Counted from the stretch's first letter, positions 9,625 through 20,000 are shown. The stretch: 21,856 bases of DNA from Pleurotus ostreatus/Saccharomyces cerevisiae fusant (GCA_024196135.1 JAMQCK010000477.1:1-21856); one strand, 5' to 3'. Notes: generated from the letters alone by a model not told the origin. Program-made: numbers and translations.

Positions 9625-9900
9625 GCGGGGAATTTGGTGTTGAACGGGGTAATATGCATTGGGAACAAGATGACGACCACTACGATTGCGGAGTTTGATT
9701 TGGGTAGTATAATTAAGGTATATATTCCGGGGAGGATGCAGGGAAAATGTACTTTGATAGGGAACACGAACTGGCATATCATGCAGTCATTAGGTATCGG
9801 CGTGGTGCTTGAGCCCGACGACTTGCATCGTCCCCAACGGCGCGTCCTTCGTCCCCGGCGCCGTCCTTCCTGCCTGTCGCGGCCGCCCCCACCCCCACCT
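9625..9900. other. Downstream region of fungalysin gene
   Basis: About 200 bp of comparatively AT-rich sequence follows the stop and probably carries the 3' untranslated region. No coding signal is seen. Composition then switches abruptly to C-rich low complexity near 9880. Confidence 0.4.
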
Positions 9901-9942
9901 CGCCCGTGTCCCTTCGCGCGTCCCGTGTCCCTTCGTGTATTC

Positions 9943-9996
9943 CACCCCCTTCGCGCAGCGCACCCCCTTCGCGCATCCCACCCCCTTCGCGCATCG
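9943..9996. repeat. Tandem repeat, 18-bp unit, 3 copies
   Basis: The unit is CACCCCCTTCGCGCATCG with few changes. A related degenerate pair (GTGTCCCTTCG) lies just upstream at 9905-9939. Confidence 0.85.
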
Positions 9997-10669
9997 CACC
10001 CCCTCCCCCCACCTCCCTCCTCCGCCGTCCCTCACCCCCACCTTGTGCTCCACCTTCCCTCGTCCCCTCGCTCCACTCCCCCTCCTCTTCTTCCCTCGAG
10101 TGCGTGAGGGAGAGCGGTGATGGGAAGGGGATGGGGAAAAGAGCGAACAGGAGGAGGAGGATGAGGGAGGTGATGAGAAGGGGAGGATGAGTACGCGACC
10201 GGGAGGGAGGGGCGATAAGAGGGGGAGGATGAGGAAAAGGCCAGAACGAAGAAATGGCGGGCGGTCAGGATGGCGAGGGGGAAGACACCCGCTGGTAGGG
10301 GAGGGAGGCTGGGGAGGGGCTGCGCGAGAGGACAGCGGTCCTGCCCGGGAGAGAGCGCTCGTCAGGAGAGGGTGAAGATGATGGGTGTGGAGGTGACGAG
10401 TGCGACTGATACGGAGGGGAGGCGACGAGACGGGTGCGGAGGGTGGCGGGTGCGACTGATGCTGAAGTGACAAATAGGAGGGGGAGGCGACGAGACAGGT
10501 GCGGGGGGGAGGCATGGAGACCGAGCGGAAGAGGGGACGGAGATCGAGCGGAAGAAGCGGATGGGAAGAAGCGGATGGGAAGGAGGCGGAAGACGTGGTG
10601 GGATGGGGAGTGAGGAAAGGAGGATGGAGACCGAGCGGGAGTCCCGAGCGTCTGGGTGTCATTCTGGAG

Positions 10670-10816
10670 GAGCCTCGCGGGCTCGTCTCGGAGTGAGCTT
10701 CGCGGGCTCGTCCTCGATACACGTCCCAGAGCTCGTCTCCGATGCGCGTCCCAGAGCTCGTCTCCGAGTGAGCTTCGCGGGCTCGTCTACGATGCGCATC
10801 CCAGAGCTCGAGTGAG
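10670..10816. repeat. Compound interspersed repeat with AGAGCTCG and GCTTCGCGGGCTCGTC motifs
   Basis: Two short motifs, GCTTCGCGGGCTCGTC and CGTCCCAGAGCTCGTCTCC, alternate irregularly over about 150 bp, suggesting an older, scrambled array. Confidence 0.7.
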
Positions 10817-10840
10817 CCGACCATGACGACCGCGTCGAGG

Positions 10841-10970
10841 GCGAAGAGGGACCGGGACCGCGCCGAGGATGAAGAGGGAACGATCGTGTCGAGGGCGAGG
10901 GCGAAGAGGGACCGGGACCGCGCCGAGGATGAAGAGGGAACGATCGTGTCGAGGGCGAGGGCGAAGAGGG
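10841..10970. repeat. Tandem repeat, 60-bp unit, 2 full copies plus a partial
   Basis: Copies start at 10841 and 10901, and a third diverges after 10970. The unit starts GCGAAGAGGGACCGGGACCG. The adjacent 10976-11022 carries a shorter derived repeat containing GTCAAGGATGAAGAGGG. Confidence 0.9.
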
Positions 10971-11066
10971 GCCGATCGCGTCAAGGATGAAGAGGGAACG
11001 ATCGCGTCAAGGATGAAGAGGGGAAAAGAGAGGCGGGATGGGTGGATGGTGGAAGTGGGCGGGGGG

Positions 11067-11120
11067 GAAGCGAAGTGGGTGGGGGAAGCGAAGTGGGTGG
11101 GGGAAGCGAAGTGGATGGGG
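11067..11120. repeat. Tandem repeat, 18-bp unit, 3 copies
   Basis: The unit is GAAGCGAAGTGGGTGGGG; the third copy has one change. The array is G-rich on the plus strand. Confidence 0.9.
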
Positions 11121-11800
11121 GAGGGGGAAGAGAAAATAGAGAAAAAGGACTGGAAGAGGGAATGGAGACGACGGGCGGGAAGAGGAAATGGAGACGAGGG
11201 GGGAAGGGCCAGCGGGGGCGACGGGGGAAAGGGTCAGCGGGGGCGCGGCATGGCGCCCGATTGAGATGCGCAACACTGATGCGCTCCTTGGAGATGGCGC
11301 GAAGACCACAGCGGAGGAGGCGAAGCAGCGCGAGGACCATAGCGGGAAGGAAAGGGAGGGAGGGGCGAGCGGTAGCAAGTTTGCGGGAAGGCCGCAGCGA
11401 GCTTGCGTGATGACCACAGCAGAGGAGGCGAAGCAGCGGGAAGCGATTCTGGGAAAGGTCGAGAAGGGATTCTAGGAAGGGAGGGAGGGGAGAGCGGGGG
11501 AAGAGAGGAGAGAGGAAGGGAAGGGATTTTAGTAAGAGAGATAGGGGAGAGGAAGGGAAGGGGGCAAGGCCCACCCTAGCGGGAGGGAAGGGAGGAGAGG
11601 GGGGAGAGGAGAGGGTGGGTAGGATAGAAGGAGTGATGCGAGAGGCGGATATCACGTTCTCATGCGGCTCACATTCTCATACGGCGGGCGAGTGGAACGA
11701 AAGCAAAGAGCGTGTATTGAGGTGTATAGTAGGGCATCGACATGATAGAGAACCCTGCGAGCTGGTTAGCGGCGGCGCAGGAAGGAGAAAAAGCGGGGAC

Positions 11801-11900
11801 GGACCTATGTGCGTGGACATGGCCCTATGTGCGTAGACACGGACCTACGTGCGTAGACACGAACCTATGTACGAAGACACGGACCTATGTACGTAGACAC
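11801..11900. repeat. Tandem repeat, 20-bp unit, 5 copies
   Basis: The unit is GGACCTATGTGCGTAGACAC with one to a few changes per copy and exact 20-bp spacing. Confidence 0.9.
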
Positions 11901-12625
11901 GGCGGCGGCTACGGGCCACCATGCCATCCTCTCTCAACCGCGGGCGGCGTGCTGGACCTTCAGTCAGGCCGTACACACCCCACCAGCGGCTCTCCCCACC
12001 AGCGGCTCACCCCACCAGCAGCCCGGCTAAGCACCATGCAGTCAACGAGGCCGAGGAGGGTTGAGCGAGGGGGCTAGGCGCGGCAGCTGATGGCGTGGAC
12101 GGGGGTTCGCGAGGGAAGACGGTAGTGGGCGACCGGTCGAGAGCAGCCAGCGGTCGACAGTCGAGGACAGGCCACGATCGTCTCGCGCCGATCATGACGC
12201 GCATGCGGGAACTCGGGCCGATCACCGAACGACCGCGCCCTCCTCTCGTACGTCGGTGGGTCGTGCGAGGTGGGCGGGTGAGAGTGAGGTGCGAGGCGGT
12301 GGCGGTGGAAGGGCGTGAAGGTGGTTCGAGACGACGGTGCACGCTGTCGACGCCCGATCCTGCTCTACAGTAGGGACGACCCCTCCCCCCCCCACGCTCC
12401 GCTTCTCAGCCTCAAGACGATTCGTGCTGACCTCCATCTGACCAGAGCCGCCTCGTCGTGTACCACATAGGTGCGCCGTGCCGTATGCCACACAGGTGCG
12501 CCTTGCTCGCTTGTTGTCTCCATAGCCACACCCTCGTTCGTGCGTCGCCTCGTCCACCCTCGTTCGTGCGCTGCCTCGGAGTCACCGTCGCCAATCATCG
12601 CTGACGCGGTCCTCAGACATACCAA

Positions 12626-12740
12626 CATGTATCCCTACCTACTCCGTGCATGTATCCCTACCTACTCCTTGCATGTATCCCTACCTACTCCTTGCATGTA
12701 TCCCTGCCTAATCCTTGCATGTATCCCTGCCTAATCCTTG
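12626..12740. repeat. Tandem repeat, 23-bp unit, 5 copies
   Basis: The unit begins CATGTATCCCTACCTACTCC. The last two copies share the same two changes (CTGCCTAATCC), so the array grew by duplicating already changed units. Confidence 0.95.
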
Positions 12741-13060
12741 CTATGCGACCCCTCACGCCCGTCTATGCGACCTCATCACGCCCATCCATGCTCCTCGACA
12801 GCATCCTATCCTCTCTGCCTTTCTGCCTTTCTGCCTTCTGCCGTCTTGAGTCACCGCATCCCTTCCCTCACCATCCCCCCTATCTCTCTCTCCTCCTCCC
12901 TTGACCCTCACCATCCCCTCTATCTCTCTCCCCTCTCCCGTCCTCCCTTCCCTTGCCCCAACCCACACCATCGCCTCACCCACCCCCGCTCTCCTCTCGA
13001 AGCGCGGAAGAGGGCGCGTGGTGGGGAGGAGGGCGACGGTGAAGGTGAAGAGGGAGGAGA

Positions 13061-13086
13061 GGGTGGGGGTGGGGGGGGGAGGCGGG
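13061..13086 (+). other. Strong G-quadruplex-forming motif
   Basis: Four runs of three or more G (3, 5, 9 and 3) are separated by loops of one, one and four bases. This fits the usual G-quadruplex pattern. It lies in a purine-rich block; folding is inferred. Confidence 0.6.
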
Positions 13087-13320
13087 AGAAGTGGGGGAGA
13101 GTGACGTTAAAGGAGGGCGCGTGGTGGGGAGGAGCGCGCGTGATGGGGAGGAGGGGGAAAGGGGCGCGCGATGATAAGAGAGCAGGGTGCGCGATGATAG
13201 GCGAGCGCTCAGGAAGCCGGGGACGGAGAAGGGGAGGGGGTGAAGAGGGAGAAGGGAGAGGATGGGAGAGGAGGAAAGGGGGTGGAAATTGGGTGGGGCG
13301 TGGTGTGAGGGAGGAGGGAG

Positions 13321-13382
13321 GGGAAGAGGGCCGACGTCGACGCGCAGCGCGGGGAAGAGGGCCGACGTCGACGCGCAGCGCG
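13321..13382. repeat. Tandem duplication, 31-bp unit, 2 copies
   Basis: Copies start at 13321 and 13352 and share the core CCGACGTCGACGCGCAGCGC without change. Confidence 0.9.
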
Positions 13383-13454
13383 GGGAAGGGCGCAGGAGAG
13401 ACGAAGGGTTGTGAGCGGGGCGAGACGAGGGGGGGGGTGCGAGACGGGAGGGGG

Positions 13455-13650
13455 TGAAGAGGTGAGGGTGAAGAGGGGGAAGGAGATGGAGAGGGGGCGG
13501 TGAGGTGAGGGAAGAGAGGGGCGGCGACGAGGTGAGGGAAGAGAGGGGCGGCGACGAGGTGAGGGTGAAGAGGGGGAAGGAGATGGAGAGGGGGCGACGA
13601 GGTGAGGGAAGAGAGGGGCGGCGACGAGGTGAAGGTGAAGAGGTGCAGGT
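13455..13650. repeat. Compound GA-rich repeat
   Basis: Blocks beginning GAGGTGAGGGAAGAGAGGGG and GGTGAAGAGGGGGAAGGAGA recur in mixed order, at least three times each. Confidence 0.8.
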
Positions 13651-13903
13651 GAAGAGGGAGGCGGAGAAGTGGTGAATAAGCGACGAGAGGAACGTGAGGC
13701 GACGAGAGACGCGTGAGGCGAGCGGGGGGAGGTGCGAGACGGGAGGGGGTGAAGAGGTTGAGGAGAGGGAAGGGAGAGAGGGAGGTGGGCGAGGTTTGGA
13801 GGTGGAGAGATGAAGGTGAAGGGGCAGGAAAGGGGGGACGGAGGGGGTGGAGGGATGCGAAGATGAGGGTATGCTCCTCAGCTGCGTCCTCGCCTGTCCT
13901 CAC

Positions 13904-14015
13904 AGACGCGCACCCCCTCCCTCTCTCTTTTCATCTCACACCCACTCCCTTCTTTTCATCTCACACCCCCTCCCTTCTTTTCATCGCGCACCCACTCCCT
14001 TCTTTTCATCGCGCA
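13904..14015. repeat. Tandem repeat, about 26-bp pyrimidine-rich unit, 4 copies
   Basis: The unit contains CACCCACTCCCTTCTTTTCA with CTCA/GCGC variants. The plus strand is almost wholly C and T. Confidence 0.85.
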
Positions 14016-14040
14016 CCTACCCCCCCTCCCGCGCACCTTT

Positions 14041-14146
14041 GCACGCCCATCTCCTCCAGCGTGTACGCCCATCTCCTCCGGCGTGTACGCCCATCTCCTC
14101 CGGCGCGTACGCCCATCTCCTCCAGCGTGTACGCCCATCTCCTCTT
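14041..14146. repeat. Tandem repeat, 22-bp unit, 5 copies
   Basis: The unit begins GTACGCCCATCTCCTCCGGC and repeats at exact 22-bp spacing; the last copy is slightly short. A 22-bp unit shifts frame each copy, which argues against a coding role. Confidence 0.9.
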
Positions 14147-14167
14147 TGGCTTCCCCTTCCTCCTCGC

Positions 14168-14230
14168 CGCGCCTCCTCGCCCCTTCAACGCGCCTCCTCG
14201 CCCCTTCAACACCCCTCCTCGCCCCTTCAA
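14168..14230. repeat. Tandem repeat, 21-bp unit, 3 copies
   Basis: The core GCCTCCTCGCCCCTTCAA is unchanged in all three copies. Confidence 0.9.
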
Positions 14231-14295
14231 CACCCCCCCTCCCCTCCTTCCCTAGCCTCGCATCCTCTCCTTGCATTTCTTTTCTTCTCCTGGTG

Positions 14296-14463
14296 TCGCT
14301 CGCTCACCCCGTTCGGGGATCGTTGGCTCATCCCGCTCGGGGATCGTTCGCTCGCCCCGCTCGGGGATCGTTCGCTCACCCCGCTCGGGGGTCGCTCGCT
14401 CACCCCGCTCGGGGGTCGTTCGCTCATCCCGTTCGGGGGTCGCTCGCTCGCCCCGCTCGGGGG
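14296..14463. repeat. Tandem repeat, 24-bp unit, 7 copies
   Basis: Seven copies at exact 24-bp spacing carry the core TCGCTCACCCCGCTCGGGG, plus a partial eighth. Each unit contains a short inverted repeat (CCCCG..CGGGG) and could form a hairpin. There is no spacer between copies, so it is not a CRISPR array. Confidence 0.95.
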
Positions 14464-14531
14464 TCGCTCCGTCTCGTCCGATCCGCTTCCTGTTCGATCT
14501 TCTGACGCTCACTCCATTCCAGACCACTCCG

Positions 14532-14588
14532 CTCCCCTCTTCCCCTGCGTCTCCCCTCTTCCCCTGCGTTTCCCCTCTTCCCCTGTGT
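14532..14588. repeat. Tandem repeat, 19-bp unit, 3 copies
   Basis: The unit is CTCCCCTCTTCCCCTGCGT with single-base changes, followed by a degenerate fourth copy. Confidence 0.85.
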
Positions 14589-15234
14589 CTCCCCTCTTCC
14601 CTCCCTCGAGTCATTCCCGTTGGTTTTGCCCACGACCAGACGCACGCATTCATGATGTCCCTTCCCCTCCCCCCCTCCACAGTTCCTTTCTCTGCTTTCC
14701 GTCTCCGCACTTCTTTTCTCTGCTTCCCATCTCCCTAAGCCTGAACCCCCCTCACGGGCACCCCTCCCGTCCCCTTATTTTCCCGTCGCTGAATGTGCCG
14801 TCCTTCGCTCCCTATCCGCTCGGATAGCGCTTGGTGCGTGTTTAGATGTCGCTCGGATAGCGCTCGGATATCGCTTGGTGCGTGCTCAGATATCGCTTGG
14901 TGCGCGCTCATATGCGGCGCGTCTGAACCCAACTCGATTCCGATGCCCTACGACGCCTCCTTAAGTTGTACTCAATGCGGCCCTCGTTTTCCTGGTGTTG
15001 TACTCAATGCGGCCTTCGTTTTTCCTGGCGCGCTTGGATGGGGTGTGTTTGGATGGATGGATGTGGGGTGTTTGGATGGATGGATGTGCCGCGCTCGCAT
15101 GTTGCTCGTGCCGTGCTCAAATAATGCTCGTTGCGCGCTCGCATGCCCGGGTGTTGGATGCGGCGTGCGGGGATTAAGGAACGGATGAGGGGATCAAGGA
15201 ATGGAGGAGGGGATTAAGAAGCAGAGGAGGGAAG

Positions 15235-15280
15235 AGGGCGGGGGAGGGAAGAGGGCGAGGGAGGGAAGAGGTCGGGGAGA
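15235..15280. repeat. Short purine-rich tandem repeat (about 18-bp unit, 3 copies)
   Basis: The motif GAGGGAAGAGGGCG recurs three times with small changes. Confidence 0.7.
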
Positions 15281-15448
15281 GAGGAGGCGAAGGGTTGTGA
15301 GCGAGCGGAGATGTGTCGGGGGAGGGGCGGAGGTGAGGGGGCGAGTGAGGAGGGAGGCGAGTGGGGTGGGGTGCGTGGAAGGCGAGTAAGGTGTGCGTGA
15401 GGGGGGGGGGGGCAGGGAAGGGTGCGTCGAGGGAGAGGTGAGGGCGGA

Positions 15449-15532
15449 GGCGAACCGCTACAGAGTGGAGGCGAACCGCTACAGAGTGGAGGCGAACCGC
15501 TACAGAATGGTGGCGAACCGCTACAGAGTGGC
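15449..15532. repeat. Tandem repeat, 21-bp unit, 4 copies
   Basis: The core GCGAACCGCTACAGAGTGG repeats at 21-bp spacing. A fifth changed copy starts near 15541 after a 7-bp longer gap. The unit is a multiple of three, but no gene signal surrounds it. Confidence 0.9.
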
Positions 15533-15626
15533 GGGTCCCAGCGAACCGCTCCAGAAAGGCGGGTCCCTCGTCAGTTCTTCGCCAAGCCGTGTACATGCTT
15601 ATCTTCTTCCCCAGATGCCCGCGTAC

Positions 15627-15751
15627 GATATCTGATGCCCTACGTGCGCATGATGCCTGGTACCCTACGCGCGCACAATGCCGGGTACCCTGCGCGCGTA
15701 CGATACCTGGTACCCTGCGCGCGTACGATACCGGGTACCCTACGCGCGCGC
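15627..15751. repeat. Tandem repeat, 25-bp unit, 5 copies
   Basis: The unit contains ACCTGGTACCCTGCGCGCGT. The first copy is the most changed. Each unit carries palindromes GGTACC and GCGCGC. Confidence 0.9.
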
Positions 15752-16067
15752 TCAGCACCCCCACGGATCCGCGGCCTCCTCCTCCCTTTCATCCCCAGCC
15801 TTCGCCCCCCTTTCATCCCCGACGACCTCTCGCCGCTTCTCCAGCCCCCCGCTCGCTCTTCCATTTGAGTCGCCTTCGCTCTTCCATTCCAGTCGCCTTC
15901 GCTCTTTCATTCGAGTCCCCCGCTCGCTCCTTCCACGCCTTGTTTTTTCTCCCACTCCCACTTCTCACCCTCACTCACTCACCCCCACTTCTCACCCCCC
16001 ACTCCGCCCTTTGATCCATCGTCCTCTTTCCTGTCCTACCTTCGCCCCTGTCCTACCTTCGCCCTCG

Positions 16068-16154
16068 GTTCGTCACCGATCTCGTACTTCTTCACGGATC
16101 GTCACCGACCTTGTACTTCTTCACCGTTCGTCACCGATCTCGTACTCCTCATGT
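16068..16154. repeat. Tandem repeat, 29-bp unit, 3 copies
   Basis: The core CGTCACCGATCTCGTACTTC starts at 16071, 16100 and 16129. Confidence 0.9.
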
Positions 16155-16257
16155 TCATCGTTTGGGGCGCGGATCGCGTGCGCCACTAGCGACATCGTGC
16201 GCCTCCGTTTCTCGACCCGCCCCTGACACCGTCCCGATCTTCTCGGGAGGTTGTGCA

Positions 16258-16347
16258 ACGGCGGGCGTGTGCGGACGACGGCAAAGGCTCTCTCAGGCTA
16301 ACGACGGCGGGCGTGTGCTGACGACGGCAAGGGCTCTCAGGCTGGTG
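16258..16347. repeat. Tandem duplication, about 46-bp unit, 2 copies
   Basis: Both copies share ACGGCGGGCGTGTGC followed by GACGACGGCAA and GGCTCTC; the first copy has a small insertion. Confidence 0.8.
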
Positions 16348-16699
16348 ATGGCGGGGAAGGTGGGGATGGAGCTGCGAGGGGCACTGCGCTGTCCGAGAAG
16401 ACTTGGCGCGAAGGACGCGAGAAGGGTGGGGGGACACGGAGAGGGCGGGGACTGTGGAGGTGATGAAGTGCTTTCTGGTGAGGCGCGGGATGCGACGTGG
16501 GTGAAGGAAGGGCGCGAGGGAGAGGGATGGAGTGAAGGGGTGGGAGGGAGAGTGACATGAGCAGAGGGAGAGCGACATGAGCGGAGGGAGAGGGATGCGA
16601 CCGGGCGGTGAACATCTGGGAGCGCGAATGGGGAAGGGCAGAGGAAGGTCGAGCATGGAAGGATAAGGGCAAGGGAGGCGAGTTGCGCGGTTTTCATGC

Positions 16700-16764
16700 A
16701 AACGTTCGATAGTTAATTCCTCACCAGGACGTTCGACAATCAGTTCCTCACAAGGACGTTCGAG
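16700..16764. repeat. Tandem repeat, 27-bp unit, 2.3 copies
   Basis: ACGTTCGA starts at 16702, 16729 and 16756, each of the first two followed by an AT-richer GTTCCTCAC-type stretch. It lies in the likely 3' flank of the minus-strand zinc-finger gene. Confidence 0.85.
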
Positions 16765-17073
16765 TAACGGCGATATGGACAGGAGAACAACTGCATAGAC
16801 TCCAGATGTAAGTACCACATAGAACATACAGAATAGGTTATAAGAATAACAAAGCATGGTGCAGGGTGCAAAGTCCAAACCAAACGCCTCTCCCTTCTCT
16901 CCTCCCATCACGCCCTCTCCCCTCCTCTCTTCACCCGTCGCCTCTCCTCACCTCTCCCCTCCTCTCACCTCCCATCGGCTCTCCCCTCCTCGCCCCGCGT
17001 CTTTGTCCTCTCCCCTCCTCTCTTCGCTACTCGCATCTCCCCTTGACTCGACCATCGCCTCTCCCCTCGCCGC
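16765..17073. other. Downstream region of zinc-finger gene
   Basis: This is an AT-richer stretch (16765-16870), then a CT-rich stretch on the plus strand. It lies directly downstream of the minus-strand stop and probably holds the 3' untranslated region. No gene is seen. Confidence 0.4.
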
Positions 17074-20000
17074 TCACGCCCTCTCCCCCGCCTCCGCCGC
17101 ATCGACCGCGGCAAGCAACTCGTCATCCTCATCCTCGGCTTCGCCGTCCGCGTCTGCGTCTGTTGCGGACGCGGGGTGAGGGTACGCGGAAGCGGAGTCG
17201 ACAGGGTGCGAGTGGGCAGAGGGACCGCCGGAGGCGTGAGGGTATGTAGAGGCAGCACCGGCATTGTACGCAGAGGTGGCGCTGGCGCTGTACCCCGAAC
17301 GCGACAGCGCATGCGACCCCCTTCTCGACTCGTGAGACCCCCTTCTCGTCTCACCACCCTGCGACCCGCTCCCCGCCTCATAAGGACCCCTCCCAACCTC
17401 CTCCACCTCCCCATCCGCGTCCACCGACGAATGCGACGCCGTATCCGAAAACGCGACGCGCGAGCCGGAGCGAGAGCCAACAGCCACACGGGCAGCATCT
17501 GCGGCGTCATGGAGGTCGGCGTCGATGGCATCGCGGAGGTCGGCGTCGGCGTCGGCGTCGACTGCAGCGGCGATGTCCGCGTCGACGTCGACTGCAGCGG
17601 CAATGTCAGCGTCGACGGCGGCTGCGATGTCCGCATCGACGTCTGCGTCGTGCCTCGAGCGCGCCTCGCTAACATGTCGAGAGCGAGGAACGTCGTCCGA
17701 GGGGTCGTCGACTGCGGCGGCGATGTCTGCGTCCACGTCGTCGTCGCGTACGGATCGCGCGCTGGTCGAAGGCGCTGAGCGAGCACTGATCGAAGGCGCT
17801 GAGCGGACCGACGGCGCAGATCGAGCGCTCATGGATGGCGCAACTCGACTGTTAGAAGGCCCGTCAATGGCCGCCGCAATATCCGCATCGACGTCGTCCT
17901 CGGGAGGTGGTGGTGGTCGCGCGGGCGATCTCCGGTGTGGCGAGAGCCGCGCAGAAAGGGTGTTATTCCGAGCGTTTGACACCGGAGGGCCGTCGACGTC
18001 CATCGCATCCGACGAGCCGTTCCCGTGCCACGCCGGATGGTCTTCGTCCGGCTGCGTCGGCTCATCGGCCATCAGCTCGTCCTCTTCCTCCGCTTCCCCG
18101 TCCGCGTCCTCGCTCACAGGGCTCGCGACGACAACGCGGACGGGGCTGGTGAGCATCCGCGATGAAGGGGACGGAGCGTCGGCGGTCAGAGAACGTTGGC
18201 TTGTCGGCGCGGGCGGGTACGATGCTGTAAATCGACCGTCGACAGGTGCATGGCGGTAGTCAAGCCCCTCGCTCGACGCATAGCGCGCGTTGGGTCCAGG
18301 CGGATACGTAGCCTGCGCCGTCAAAGCCCTCGACGGCGTCGAGTATCGCGCGTCGGACACACTCGCCGGGTATCGCTGCCTGCGCTCCGAAAGCGAATCA
18401 TACGCCCCAAACCGCGGGTCCCCGTATCGCGGCTCCGGCGAGGGATATGCTTGCGCGCTGCGCCCATACCGCGCCTCCTTGACGAAATCGCGGTACCGTG
18501 GGCCCTCGTCCCCGTTCGAATGTCTACCGTCGCCCGTGCGCTCGTCCCCACTCGCGTACCTCCGGTCTTCGCCCGCATATCTGCGCTCTTCACCTGCGTA
18601 ATCGCGTGAGCCGCTCGCGTACTGCGCGCGGTCCTCGAAGCGGTCGTCGGCGACGTACCGACCGCGATCCTGACCGCGATCTTCGACTGCACGGTCCTCG
18701 CCTGCGTAGCGCCTGTCGAACCGCTCGGGCGAGTATGCTGGGCGGCGGTCGTATGGCGAGTGGCGGTCGTCGGGGTAGGCGGGCATTGTGCGTGCGTGTT
18801 GGAGCACGCGGGTTGTTGGGGCTTGGGCGGTGAGGTTGATGAGGGTACCTGGGCATTTGTTGTCAATACGGCGGTGAAGTTGAGGATTGAGGATTCATGA
18901 TTGCTTGACTTCGAAAGCAAAAAGAGAGACCTGTATTAGTGAACTAAAGACTCACCTCCCGTCGGATTCGGTATTCCGCCTACGGTCCCTCTCCTCTCAA
19001 CCCGCTTCATCTTCTTCCTACACCGATCGCACACCGTCCCCGGGCCCATCGGCCCCGGACCCCACTTCTCGACGCACTTGCCATCCTTGTATCGTCCGGG
19101 TTGACCGCACTAGGCAAGAGAGCGCGTCAGCAATCATTGAGATCATGCCGTCAAGCAAGGTGGAAAGCTCGGCACGCCGCTGATGAAGATAGATAGAATG
19201 ATGAAGGATAGGCGCGGACGGAGATGGAAAGTCAAGGAGCGCCGCGGGCGATCCTGGCCACCAAAGAAGGGCGCATCCGCCCAGGATGCGCGGCACGCCA
19301 AAGTAAGCGCGCCCTAGTAGACTCGGCCCGCGCGCCAGCCAACCCAAATCCATCCGTCTTCCCTGGCGCGCCTACTCCCTCGCGCGCCTAACGCCCGATC
19401 TCCCCCGCACGCCGTCCATCGCTATCCATCGATTGGCGCCACCTCCCACGCATCACCCGCGCACCCCACGCATCGCCCCTGCACCCCACGCACCGCCCTC
19501 GTGCACGGGCGCAGCAGTACAACTCCGGCGCAGGGTATACGGCGGGATCGTCGCTCCGACGGACAGGCGCCCGAGAAGCACTGCGCGCGCCAAAGGGGAG
19601 TGGCGAGCTGCCCGCTGCCCAGCTCGAGCGGCATGCTGCCAAGAGGAAGCGGCCCGCGCGATGGAAGGGCGGGCAAGTGACCTCGGGCGCGCACCAGTGA
19701 CCCTGTGCGCGCCCGCATGACCCTGCGGATGCGCACGAGTGACCCGGAAAGCGCACAGTCGAGTTGCCCCGCCTATAGCGAAGCATCCCCCGCTCAATGG
19801 AAGAGCGCGCGCAGGCGCCAGAAGCGTATACGCGCCAGGAACGCACGAGGCAGCGGCGTGTATAATTGGGGCACGGGACACGGATAGACGAGCGAGGAAG
19901 TGGCATGCAGGGTGAGGACACGCAGACACGGAACAAAGCATCGGAGGAGGACGTAAGGCCGCAGGCTGGGATAGGGATGGAGAGTGTACGAACACACACG

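Larger units (their letters stand above)
9900..16690. repeat. Minisatellite-rich, low-complexity intergenic block (about 6.8 kb)
   Basis: No gene is recognisable here. The sequence is a chain of different short tandem arrays separated by GA-rich or CT-rich filler. On the plus strand purine-rich blocks (about 10100-11600, 13010-13860, 15180-15450, 16370-16680) alternate with pyrimidine-rich blocks (about 9880-10090, 12730-13010, 13900-14760, 15770-16060). Long open frames exist on both strands only because stop codons are rare in such sequence; their translations are Arg/Gly/Glu- or Pro/Ser-rich and lack domains. The clearest arrays are listed separately. Confidence 0.8.

Noticed and set aside
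9790..10824. 344-codon minus-strand open frame
   Set aside because: It spans several unrelated repeats and a composition switch; low complexity only.
12920..13903. 327-codon minus-strand open frame, Pro/Ser/Leu-rich
   Set aside because: It is the complement of a GA-rich block where stops are rare; no start context, introns or motifs.
14296..14463. CRISPR-like direct repeats
   Set aside because: The copies are contiguous with no unique spacers, and the window is eukaryotic.
13847..14827. 326-codon plus-strand open frame, Ser/Pro/Leu/Arg-rich
   Set aside because: It is built of tandem arrays with 19-, 22- and 26-bp units that change frame, has no domain, and the opposite strand is also open. 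It is an effect of CT-rich sequence.
17525..18259. 244-codon plus-strand open frame opposite the zinc-finger gene's last exon
   Set aside because: It is the mirror of the Asp/Ala codon repeats on the minus strand; translation is Ser/Ala low complexity.
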